NCBI RefSeq assembly: GCF_020180945.1
Contig: NZ_JAIPUL010000001.1
Span: forward strand, 744,001 to 808,000
Length of the DNA stretch: 64,000 bases
DNA from: Lacticaseibacillus kribbianus
GTDB lineage: Bacteria; Bacillota; Bacilli; Lactobacillales; Lactobacillaceae
Direction: 5' to 3'
Part shown: one piece after another, positions 1 to 6,731 of the stretch
How the letters are laid out: the number at the start of each line of letters is the position of its first letter
How positions within the stretch are numbered: position 1 is the first letter of the stretch
Position numbers and translations under genes: made by a program
The notes under the pieces: generated by a model
What the model was told of the DNA's origin: nothing
What the model saw: the letters and a program-made list of their open reading frames with translations, nothing else
Database searches by the model: none

Positions 1-836
1 AACCGCAGGGCGACACGATACCCATAGGTTTCAAAAATGTAGCCGTCTGACTTTGGCTCAACTTGTTTGAGCAGTTCGAACACTTCCCGAGGCAGCGACA
101 ACGTGCGGTAGGCGTTCTTGGTTTTCAGCGTTTTGTCGCGCTTGACCCACGGGCTGCGTTGTTCGCGAACATGAATCCCGCAATCCGTTGGTTCCTCGAA
201 TAGGGAATCTGGGCGCAGGCCGAGGCACTCACCACGGCGTAAGCCTGTCAGTAGGGCCACTAGCACCAACACGCAAAACTCGTCTTCCTCGGCATGGTCC
301 AGGCAATACTGCTTCAGCGTTCGCATGTCGGTGATTGACAAGGCTACGTTTCGTTTTTCGGACACCTTGCCATGTGCTCTGACCAAGCTTGAGATGTCGT
401 TGAGCAACAGGCCGTGCGCATACGCATATTTAAGCATCGCGCGAAGCGGGCGCACCATGTCACTGACCGTCTTTTGGGCATGAGTTTGCCCGTACTCATC
501 CAGCATCTTTTGCAAGTAGGTGTCGGTCACATCGCAGAGGCGGACATCGTCGAACAGTTTACGAAAGGTCTGGCCGATTCTTCGATAGGACAGGTAGGAC
601 GTTTCCTTCAGTTCTCCTTTCTTGGCGAATTCGAGCCAGTAGTCATAGTAGTCCATCATCGGCGTTTGGCGGTCCACGAGATCCACACCGCCGGCCTTCT
701 TTATCTCCAGCGTGTGCGCCCAAATTTGAGCGTCCTGCTTGTTGGAGAAAGACTTCGATAGCCGATAAGTCTTTCCATTCTTGGTGAAGGCGACCTGCGT
801 CAAAATACTTTTACCGCGTTTCATGAATGAAGCCAT
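1..836 (-). CDS. Tyrosine-type site-specific integrase (C-terminus cut by window edge)
   Basis: A phage/ICE-type tyrosine recombinase would integrate and excise the element by recombining its attachment sites. About 278 residues are visible. The N-terminal part reads like an arm-binding domain (MASFMKRGKS...), then a SAM-like core-binding domain (HAQKTVSDMVRPLRAMLKYA), then the start of the catalytic domain with TGLRRGE, which carries the first catalytic arginine. The H-x-x-R and tyrosine motifs lie beyond position 1, so activity cannot be judged. The start at 836 is chosen for AGGAGG nine bases upstream. It follows the small excisionase-like gene on the same strand, the usual xis-int order. 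The attachment site is probably beyond the left edge. Base composition is lower in GC than the chromosomal genes to the right. Confidence 0.9.
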   Translation of the reverse strand, partial: MASFMKRGKSILTQVAFTKNGKTYRLSKSFSNKQDAQIWAHTLEIKKAGGVDLVDRQTPMMDYYDYWLEFAKKGELKETSYLSYRRIGQTFRKLFDDVRLCDVTDTYLQKMLDEYGQTHAQKTVSDMVRPLRAMLKYAYAHGLLLNDISSLVRAHGKVSEKRNVALSITDMRTLKQYCLDHAEEDEFCVLVLVALLTGLRRGECLGLRPDSLFEEPTDCGIHVREQRSPWVKRDKTLKTKNAYRTLSLPREVFELLKQVEPKSDGYIFETYGYRVALR

Positions 837-924
837 ACTTGTTTTCCTCCTAAAAAAACTAAGCTGACCCCGTAAATACATGGGTTCAGCTTAGCATCCA
901 ATCTGCTTAATCGACAACCACAAC

Positions 925-1122
925 TTAGTCGGCGAGGTGCAGGCGGACAAAGCTCGTCAGTTCTTCAACGGTGAAGCGTGCCTGTTTACCGATCATAAAG
1001 CAGCGAAAATCACGATGACGGCGAAAGACTTTGTCGAAGGTCACCGGATCAATGCCAAGAAAATCTGCGGCTTGTTGCCGATTCAGCAGATAGGGGAGTT
1101 GCCTAGTATTCAGTTGTTCCAT
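925..1122 (-). CDS. Small helix-turn-helix protein, probable excisionase (Xis-like)
   Basis: A 65-residue protein with a MerR/excisionase-type helix-turn-helix: LLNRQQAADFLGIDPVTFD, then a short basic wing and a C-terminal hydrophobic tail. Such proteins sit directly upstream of integrase genes in ICEs and IMEs and bend DNA at the attachment site to favour excision. The ATG at 1122 is chosen because AAGGAG lies ten bases upstream; a TTG eight codons earlier overlaps that ribosome-binding site. It lies 88 bases upstream of the integrase and downstream of the relaxase gene on the same strand. The excisionase role is inferred from size, fold and position. Confidence 0.75.
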   Translation of the reverse strand: MEQLNTRQLPYLLNRQQAADFLGIDPVTFDKVFRRHRDFRCFMIGKQARFTVEELTSFVRLHLAD

Positions 1123-1204
1123 TTTAATCTCACTCCTTATCTCCAACGGGGTTGTGTGAGATAATCAAGCCAGATAGGACGCATATCTTATCTGTGAAGG
1201 GTGG

Positions 1205-2455
1205 CTACATGCTTTGGTCGGCGTGGTCATCCTTTTTTGATTGCTCACATTCAGGTTCTGATTCAAATAGGCCATTCTGCAGCTGGTCGGATTCAGTGGT
1301 GTACTGTGCAATCATCTTCTCGTGTTTTTCTGTTAGTGGCGCGTTGCGAATGGCGTTCATGGTCTGCTGATTGCCCCAGTAACCATCAATTTCATGCAGA
1401 ACGCGTTGCATCGGTGCGACTTGCTTGTCAATCCAGGCACGAGTTCGATTCAGATCTAAGGGCTGAGGGGCCATGGTTAGGCGAAGCGGTTCGCGTCCTT
1501 GGCCGACGAACCTTTCCCAAGTCTTGTTGACCGGCCACTTCAACCGATCGGTGGGCCTAGCATCGACAAAACGCAGGTAGCGCTTGATGATGCCAAAGAT
1601 TGTCCGCTCCTCATCCCGGTAGTTCAGCAGATCCTCCGCCGCTTTGGTCGCGCGGTCATTACTCAGACGGATTTCAAAGCGATTGTAGACGCCACTTGCA
1701 GAATGGGACTTCCCAGGATGCTTGCGCTGCTCGACGTCTTTTTCGTATAAGCAAAAATACAAATCACTTTTCTTTGAGCCGATATACAAGGTCGTTCCGG
1801 TTTCGTCATCGTCATCCTCGCCGTCCTCACGGTAGATCCGGCCAGACGTGATGCCCTCAAACTGGCGCATCACCGTGATACATTCATTATTGCGGATTTT
1901 TTGGATGAGCGCAGGGATGTCCAACATATCGACCATGTCGTTGACCGCCAAGTCGAATCGCTTCATGACGCCATGTGCTTCCATGCAGGTGGCAAGGAAG
2001 TCGTACCAAGTTTCTCCGCGGCCTAATAGCAAACTTTCAAACTGACGGCAGCCCTGGCCGCGCAGCTCCAACAATGTGCCCAGCTTGGGTTGCTGTGGGG
2101 ATGAGGTATAAAGTTTAATCTCACCCAGAGATAGGGTGGTCTCATAGCCAAAGGGTGCTCGAGGGTCGGTCAGCAGGTGGTCGGTACTGAGGTGAAGCAC
2201 GTCAAGCAGAATCGAGCTCACCGCCTGGGTAAGAAAACGAATCCGGACATAATCAATCAACACGTGCAACTCGGGCTTGTCTGTCCAATTGTTCAACACC
2301 TTGTCTATATGCATCTGCAGGCCTCCGCTGCAAGACGCACCGTTCTCGATGCGACTTAAATGACGTTCTGTAATTCCAAGCCTTTTACAAAGTTGTAATT
2401 GCGTTAATTTCAGGGTCAGGCGTCGCTTGCGCACTGAGTCACTCCAATGTTTCAA
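1205..2455 (-). CDS. mobT: MobT/Rep_trans-family relaxase (replication initiation factor domain) with N-terminal HTH
   Basis: A conjugative relaxase of the MobT type (Tn916 Orf20 / ICEBs1 NicK relatives), expected to nick oriT and lead the strand into a recipient. The first 40 or so residues form a Cro/CI-like HTH (TQLQLCKRLGITERHLSRIE). The rest is a Rep_trans domain, with the signature GTTLYIGSKKSDLYFCLYEK and the later YNRFEIRLSNDRA. The TTG at 2455 is preferred because AGGAGG lies four bases upstream; an ATG at 2512 would add 19 residues but has no visible ribosome-binding site. A candidate oriT lies about 100 bases upstream. No coupling-protein gene is visible, which fits a mobilizable rather than self-transmissible element. 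A plasmid-type Rep is the alternative, made less likely by the int/xis neighbours and the oriT. Confidence 0.85.
   Translation of the reverse strand: MKHWSDSVRKRRLTLKLTQLQLCKRLGITERHLSRIENGASCSGGLQMHIDKVLNNWTDKPELHVLIDYVRIRFLTQAVSSILLDVLHLSTDHLLTDPRAPFGYETTLSLGEIKLYTSSPQQPKLGTLLELRGQGCRQFESLLLGRGETWYDFLATCMEAHGVMKRFDLAVNDMVDMLDIPALIQKIRNNECITVMRQFEGITSGRIYREDGEDDDDETGTTLYIGSKKSDLYFCLYEKDVEQRKHPGKSHSASGVYNRFEIRLSNDRATKAAEDLLNYRDEERTIFGIIKRYLRFVDARPTDRLKWPVNKTWERFVGQGREPLRLTMAPQPLDLNRTRAWIDKQVAPMQRVLHEIDGYWGNQQTMNAIRNAPLTEKHEKMIAQYTTESDQLQNGLFESEPECEQSKKDDHADQSM
2120..2134 (+). repeat. 15-bp direct repeat, copy 1 (inside mobT)
   Basis: CTCACCCAGAGATAG occurs here within the relaxase gene and again at 2800-2814, 680 bases away, upstream of the oriT. 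On the minus strand both copies can read LSLGE. It may be chance or the remnant of a duplicated relaxase end. Confidence 0.4.
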
Positions 2456-2558
2456 TTGTCCTCCTGTCTGACCAGACCACGCGGAATCGTGTCTGGTCAA
2501 GGTTATTTGCATCAGTCAAAGGTTGAACCCGGTAATCAGGCCGATTGTCTTCAGTTAC

Positions 2559-2584
2559 GACCCCCCTGTTAGTAAACGGGGGTC
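2559..2584 (-). other. Candidate origin of transfer (oriT nick-region inverted repeat)
   Basis: GACCCCC (2559-2565) and GGGGGTC (2578-2584) form a perfect 7-bp inverted repeat around a short AT-rich centre. On the minus strand the right half reads CTAACAGGGGGGT, which I recall as the shared half of the ICEBs1 and Tn916 oriT nick regions. It lies about 100 bases upstream of the relaxase start, the position expected for MobT-type elements. The adjacent GC-rich tract (about 2585-2690) could form further stem-loops. The role is inferred from motif and position. Confidence 0.7.
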
Positions 2585-2879
2585 TTGGCGGCCGGCTACG
2601 CCGTCCGCCGCCATCGGCGCTCGCTTGCTTTCGCTTCGCACGCAGCGGCGCCGAGGCGAGCAGTCGGGCAACACTGATTGCGCTGCGTCGGGCTCGAAAC
2701 CACGCGAGAAGGCAATCTCCTCCCTTCATAATTTGGTGATACCTTTCATTGCTAAATAAGCGTAACAAGCTTGCCCCAATCTGTGAACACACGGTGAAAC
2801 TCACCCAGAGATAGAGAGCTACCGCTTAAAAGTTGTGTCCCAGAAACTTGCCTCGTAAAATGAAATCGAGGTGATCACA
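2585..2879. other. Gene-free stretch between oriT and XRE regulator gene
   Basis: No convincing gene. The first 110 bases are GC-rich and self-complementary in places (GGCGGCCGGC and similar), unlike the AT-rich flanks, and probably belong to the transfer origin. The rest is AT-rich and holds the second copy of the 15-bp repeat (2800-2814). A 121-codon reading frame on the minus strand crosses the oriT and resembles nothing I know. Confidence 0.5.
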
Positions 2880-3413
2880 ATGATTGAAAACTTTGGTTCC
2901 AACGTAAAAAAATTTCGCCTAGCTCGCGGTATGACACAAAAGCAGCTGGCCGAAAAGGTGCATATCATTCCTAAAAGCATTTCTGAAATTGAACGAGGGG
3001 TCAGCTATACTTCGTTTGAAACCCTCGATCTATTAGCCGAAGCCCTTGATGTCACAGCCGCCGACTTATTTGGTTCGCCGGCAGAACAACATATTCATAG
3101 CGCTGGCGCGATACTGGATCGAATCGACGACTACCTGCCGAATTTGGAAAGGGTGGATCGACTCACACGACGAATGGAAGATTTCAGTCCTCGCCAACTG
3201 GATCATCTAGCCGAAGAGCTTGAAATGATCTTCAAATACTTCGAACCTGATGTTCACTACGACGAAGATGGCGAACCAGATCCTGAATTAGATGAAAACG
3301 GTCGAATTGTAACGCGTCCCTCACGCTACCGGCGACTGCCAGTCAAAAAAATTGACGAGCTTTACAACAAAATACTAGTGATAAAAGAGTATGAGAAGCA
3401 TGAGCACAGCTAA
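2880..3413 (+). CDS. XRE-family helix-turn-helix regulator
   Basis: A 177-residue DNA-binding protein. Residues about 5-60 form a Cro/CI HTH (LARGMTQKQLAEKVHIIPKS, then SEIERG). The remainder holds an acidic segment (DEDGEPDPELDENG) and a conserved-looking helix (FSPRQLDHLAEELEMIFKYF). ATG at 2880 is chosen because GAGG lies eight bases upstream; a GTG three codons earlier overlaps that site. The gene is AT-rich like its neighbours and stands alone, divergent from the relaxase. It may control the mobile element or be passenger DNA; no target can be named. Confidence 0.85.
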   Translation: MIENFGSNVKKFRLARGMTQKQLAEKVHIIPKSISEIERGVSYTSFETLDLLAEALDVTAADLFGSPAEQHIHSAGAILDRIDDYLPNLERVDRLTRRMEDFSPRQLDHLAEELEMIFKYFEPDVHYDEDGEPDPELDENGRIVTRPSRYRRLPVKKIDELYNKILVIKEYEKHEHS

Positions 3414-3589
3414 CCAAATCTGAAAACTATTCACACAATGATGCCCACGTCGTTCAAGATTTCACGCAACCTTTGAGCAAAAGAAAAGACGACGTCTATT
3501 TGAGACATCGCCCTTACTCAGGTCACTGAATTATTTGTCCTGTACGTATCACTATGATGATATACCTCTTAATTGGCTAAAATACTGTA

Positions 3590-4009
3590 TCACTCACCGA
3601 TGATTGCCGACATTTTATCCATGAGTTTCAGCATCTGTCGAAGTTCAGTTTCACCCATTTCATCAACAAAACTATTGAAAGCCTGATCAAATTCCGCATT
3701 TGTCAATTTGAGTTGCGCGACGCCTTCGCCAGTCAAAGCGAGGCTCAGATTCCTGCGATTCTCCGGATCGGTGGCGCGCGTAATAAGCCCTTTCTTCGCC
3801 AATGCAGTGGTACACTGGGAAACTGCTGCTTTCGTGATGTGTAAATTTGTCGCGATTTCCACTGAACTTTGGCCGGCTTGAATACCTTGCAAGATCAATA
3901 GATCTGTCAAACTCAACACGTGTTGCTTGCCACGGCCAAATTCAGTGTTGATCAGGTTCTTGAACTGAAAAATAGTTTTCAAATAGGTCATTTTGATATC
4001 GTCTGTCAT
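3590..4009 (-). CDS. MarR-family transcriptional regulator
   Basis: A 139-residue winged-helix regulator. The central HTH (SVEIATNLHITKAAVSQCTT) is followed by the wing ITRATDPENRRNLSLALT, whose D-x-R-x-x pattern is typical of MarR proteins. Helical dimerisation segments lie at both ends. AGGAG sits nine bases before the ATG. It lies nine bases downstream of the oxidoreductase gene on the same strand, so the two form an operon. A palindrome over the operon promoter is a likely binding site, which suggests autoregulation with de-repression by a small molecule. Confidence 0.9.
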   Translation of the reverse strand: MTDDIKMTYLKTIFQFKNLINTEFGRGKQHVLSLTDLLILQGIQAGQSSVEIATNLHITKAAVSQCTTALAKKGLITRATDPENRRNLSLALTGEGVAQLKLTNAEFDQAFNSFVDEMGETELRQMLKLMDKMSAIIGE

Positions 4010-4018
4010 AGGCCGCTC

Positions 4019-4939
4019 CTATCTTAGAATCGCCTCGTCCGGTTGAACGTCAGCCAATACGAGGCTTTGCTGCCAAAGCTTCGCTTGCGCCTCGCGGTCA
4101 TAAGAGGCTGGCGATGACTTAGTATCTTTGCCGCGATCAACATATTTTCCGGTAACGCCTGCGTATTGACTTCCAGTCACCATCTTGGCCAGTGCTTGCC
4201 CAGAAGTTTCTGCACTCCCGTGGCGGCCAATCAAATATGAAAAAGCATTCATCGTGAATTTCATCATTCGGTTTGAGCCAGAATCACCATTCAAGTTAGT
4301 CCCAGTCATCAGTCCTGGATTAAAGGCATTGACCGTAATCTGTTTATCCGTTTGTTCAGCTACTTTGTCCGCAAAGATGTAGGCCGCCATCAGGTCCAAC
4401 AATTTAGATGTCGGGTAGCGCAGTAAGGCATTGCTGTTGGCAGTCGGATGAGCCAATGGTTCAATGTCTTCGAAATGTGGGGCTGGGAAAGGAAACAGCT
4501 TCGGCGGATTGTGGGTGTCACTAGAAACAAAAACAATTCGTCCATTCTCAACCACTGAGCTCAGCAACAGGTTAACTAACAGAAAGTGTCCCAGATAATT
4601 GACCCCAAAGGTGGTTTCAAAGCCTTCTTTAGTATAACTCAACGTCGTTGGATTCAAGCCAGCATTGCAAACCAATGCATACAAAGGTGGAAAGTCGGCT
4701 TGCTTGAAGTCACTAGCAAAATCTCGCACTGATTGTAACGACCCTAAATCTAATGGCTGCGTGAAAATGTTGTGGTTCCCAGTTTCGTTCACCATCCGCT
4801 TACGCGCTGTTTCTGCTTTTTGTTGGTTACGGCTGGCGATAATGATGGTGTCATTTTGATTGGTGTCGGCAATGTTCTTGGCGGCTTCATAACCTAAGCC
4901 TGAATTACCACCAGTCACGATAATCGTATGTTCGCTTAT
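4019..4939 (-). CDS. Short-chain dehydrogenase/reductase, apparently starting at ATA
   Basis: An NAD(P)-dependent oxidoreductase of about 306 residues. It has the cofactor motif TGGNSGLG, the NAG motif (VCNAGLN), a catalytic Ser in VFVSSDTH and the Y-x-x-x-K pair in RYPTSK. It resembles WW-domain oxidoreductase/protochlorophyllide reductase-like SDRs; the substrate is unknown. The first standard start in frame (GTG at 4918) would remove the first beta strand. The frame stays open upstream to an ATA at 4939 giving (M)SEHTIIVTGGNSGLG, the expected N-terminus, with GGAGG six bases upstream. Either ATA is used or an ATG has mutated. It is co-transcribed with the MarR gene. GC is low compared with the chromosome. 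Confidence 0.75.
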   Translation of the reverse strand: MSEHTIIVTGGNSGLGYEAAKNIADTNQNDTIIIASRNQQKAETARKRMVNETGNHNIFTQPLDLGSLQSVRDFASDFKQADFPPLYALVCNAGLNPTTLSYTKEGFETTFGVNYLGHFLLVNLLLSSVVENGRIVFVSSDTHNPPKLFPFPAPHFEDIEPLAHPTANSNALLRYPTSKLLDLMAAYIFADKVAEQTDKQITVNAFNPGLMTGTNLNGDSGSNRMMKFTMNAFSYLIGRHGSAETSGQALAKMVTGSQYAGVTGKYVDRGKDTKSSPASYDREAQAKLWQQSLVLADVQPDEAILR

Positions 4940-4953
4940 ATTAGTCCTCCATA

Positions 4954-4996
4954 GTTAAGTTTTTTACAGTTTAGAACTTAACCGTTTGCGTGTCAA
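4954..4996 (-). promoter_or_regulatory. Promoter and operator of the SDR-marR operon
   Basis: On the minus strand TTGACA (4991-4996), a 17-base spacer and TAAACT (4968-4973) form a near-consensus promoter. An inverted repeat with 8-bp arms, GTTAAGTT (4954-4961) and AACTTAAC (4975-4982), brackets the -10 box. The arms are 21 bases apart centre to centre, two helical turns, as expected for a MarR-type operator. Confidence 0.75.
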
Positions 4997-5418
4997 GATT
5001 TTTTACACAAAACAATCCCGCCAAATTTTCGCAGGAGGGGATCTTCGCTTGAATGCGTTCTGGATAATACTTTTCTGGCTCCAGCTTATTGACTTCTTTG
5101 GCGGCCATAGAACTGTGAGCATGTGCGTATTCAAAGCCCAAGTAACTCCCCGGAACTGCCCGGGTGCTGTTCGACGAAATGTATGGGTAAAAAAGTGGAT
5201 AGAATCTGATTCTATTTGCCAAGCATTGCTTAGAACCAGCCGCTACGAATGCATGGCCGATTCCTCCCACAAGTTTCCTACAAAGTTGCAGAGCACTCAA
5301 AAAGCCCGAGTTAACGGGCTTTATTGCTAATTTACATTCAGATTTGTCCGAGATTCCATACCCACCATGAGTCGCATTGCCACTCAGCCTAGGTTCAACC
5401 AGTCAACAATCATGGAAA
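4997..5418. other. AT-rich stretch without recognisable genes
   Basis: Two overlapping frames of about 110 codons on opposite strands cover roughly 4971-5330. Neither has a ribosome-binding site or a motif I recognise. A small hairpin with AGCCCG (5303-5308) and CGGGCT (5315-5320), flanked by A and T runs, could act as a weak bidirectional terminator. The stretch may be decayed accessory DNA. Confidence 0.5.
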
Positions 5419-5447
5419 AACTCGCACACCGGTCAAGTGTACGAGTT
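5419..5447 (-). terminator. Intrinsic terminator, minus strand
   Basis: Arms at 5419-5429 and 5437-5447 pair with one mismatch. On the minus strand the hairpin is followed by a run of five T (5416-5420). It lies five bases after the stop of a 57-codon frame and serves no other visible gene. Confidence 0.55.
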
Positions 5448-5451
5448 ACTG

Positions 5452-5625
5452 CTAGTATTTACGGGTCAGCTCAATGTTGCACACTGTTGCAGAAGTTCTC
5501 AATCCATGCCGAATTTCGCAGCATTGCATCAAGATGTTTTGCTTGAATACATTGATACGTCTGGATTTACGTTGAGTCGAATTGACTGTATTTGCCTTGT
5601 TACCACCAGAAGCTGTAATCGTCAT
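5452..5625 (-). CDS. Possible small ORF, 57 codons, function unknown
   Basis: A frame starting MTITASGGNKANTVNSTQRK, rich in Lys/Arg/Asn, that ends at TAG five bases before a good minus-strand terminator. The pairing of frame end and terminator is the only support. The ribosome-binding site is poor (AGGCGGG directly before the ATG), there is no recognised motif, and a strong hairpin lies just upstream. It may be the tail of a lost gene. Confidence 0.2.
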   Translation of the reverse strand: MTITASGGNKANTVNSTQRKSRRINVFKQNILMQCCEIRHGLRTSATVCNIELTRKY

Positions 5626-5646
5626 CCCGCCTCACCAGAGGCGACA

Positions 5647-5676
5647 AAAGCACCGGCCAATTGGTCGGTGCTTTTT
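5647..5676 (+). terminator. Strong hairpin terminator at the island/chromosome transition
   Basis: AAAAGCACCG (5647-5656) pairs with CGGTGCTTTT (5667-5676) around CCAATTGG, followed by seven T on the plus strand and four T on the minus strand. It could also end the NmrA-gene transcript arriving on the minus strand. GC content rises sharply just to its right. Confidence 0.75.
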
Positions 5677-5774
5677 TTGTTCCGCGACGCGACGGATGGG
5701 CGTCGGCTGACTCGGTGTTGTCGCGAGCGGATGGTGCAATCCGGCTGCGGAGAGGGGGCCGACCGCCGCCGCGG

Positions 5775-6641
5775 TCAGGTTCTCGGGCGGTAGCTGCGCC
5801 GCAGGAACGCCGCCATGTCCTCCGGCTGGCGACCGGTGATGGTGTGAAAGTCGGGCGTGACGCGGTCGAGCAGTCCCAGCGCCCCGCCGGCGTACATGCT
5901 GGCGAGCTCCGCACCGTCGCCGTCAGAGGCGTAGATGCGCCCGAACGCTGCCGTGGTGACCGGTGCGTAGCCGATCGGGTGGCCGGTGACCGCGGTCATC
6001 ACTCGGCCCAGCGCCGGCATGGTCAGGGCCCGCGCCTGGGTCAGGGTGTAGATCTGGCCGCGGTCACGCAGCGCCGGGTGGGTCGCGAGGGTTGCAATTG
6101 CAGCCGCGCTGTCGTCAAGTGTGATGAAGGTCATGGCCCGGTCGCCAACCGGGTAGATCAGGGCTTGGCGTTTGATCAGCTCCGGCAGGTACGGCACCAG
6201 CGGGTCGGCGTACAGCGCGTTTTTGGCGACGGCATAGCGCAGGCCGCTGGTTGCAAGCCTGCGCGGTGCGTAGGCATAGTAGGGCGACATGACGAAGGGG
6301 TTGTTCTCCTGATCGGCGAAAAAGCTGACGAACACAACCGCGGGCACCGCGGCGCGCTGAAGCGCCAGAATCGTGTTCTCGAATTCCGTGATGCGCTGCA
6401 TCAGGTCGTAGGTCTTGCTGGGGATGAGAATCACGACGTCCTGGCCGGTGAAGGCTTGGGTCATGCTGGCGACGTCCAGGTAGTCACAGGGAACGACCCG
6501 GACGCCGCTGGCGGCGAGCGCTGCCGCCTTGGCCGGGGTGTGGACGGCGGCCGTAACGGCGCTGCCGCCGTCCTGTGCCGCAAGGTTGGCCACCACCTTT
6601 TGGCCGAGGTGGCCGGTGGCGCCGGTAACAAGATAGGTCAT
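5775..6641 (-). CDS. NmrA/YtfG-like NAD(P)-binding oxidoreductase
   Basis: A 288-residue atypical SDR with the N-terminal dinucleotide-binding motif TGATGHLGQ. The body matches the NmrA/YtfG (NAD(P)H:quinone reductase) group: VFVSFFADQ, then FVMSPYYAYA, then a C-terminal lid region. Such proteins reduce quinones or sense NADP redox state; which applies here is not shown. The ATG is preceded by AGGAGG seven bases upstream. That ribosome-binding site lies within one copy of an exact 46-bp tandem duplication that also encodes the end of the upstream transporter gene, so translational coupling to the transporter was probably tighter before the duplication. GC-rich, chromosomal in style. Confidence 0.85.
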   Translation of the reverse strand: MTYLVTGATGHLGQKVVANLAAQDGGSAVTAAVHTPAKAAALAASGVRVVPCDYLDVASMTQAFTGQDVVILIPSKTYDLMQRITEFENTILALQRAAVPAVVFVSFFADQENNPFVMSPYYAYAPRRLATSGLRYAVAKNALYADPLVPYLPELIKRQALIYPVGDRAMTFITLDDSAAAIATLATHPALRDRGQIYTLTQARALTMPALGRVMTAVTGHPIGYAPVTTAAFGRIYASDGDGAELASMYAGGALGLLDRVTPDFHTITGRQPEDMAAFLRRSYRPRT

Positions 6642-6731
6642 GGCTAATCCTCCTTGATCAGGTGATGGGATTGCAGGTACTGGCGATGGCTAATCCTCCT
6701 TGATCAGGTGATGGGATTGCAGGTACTGGCG
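6640..6731. repeat. Exact 46-bp tandem duplication at a gene junction
   Basis: Copy 1 (6640-6685) and copy 2 (6686-6731) are identical. Copy 2 holds the last codons and stop of the ABC permease/binding-protein gene. Copy 1 keeps the AGGAGG used by the NmrA-like gene. Collapsing the repeat would put the transporter stop two bases before the NmrA start. Confidence 0.95.

Noticed and set aside
2439-2804. A 121-codon frame on the minus strand across the oriT
   Set aside because: It runs through the GC-rich repeat region, overlaps the relaxase start in another frame and matches no known protein.
4971-5330. Two frames of about 110 codons on opposite strands
   Set aside because: They overlap each other and the SDR promoter, lack ribosome-binding sites and show no motif. 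I could not support a transposase remnant either.
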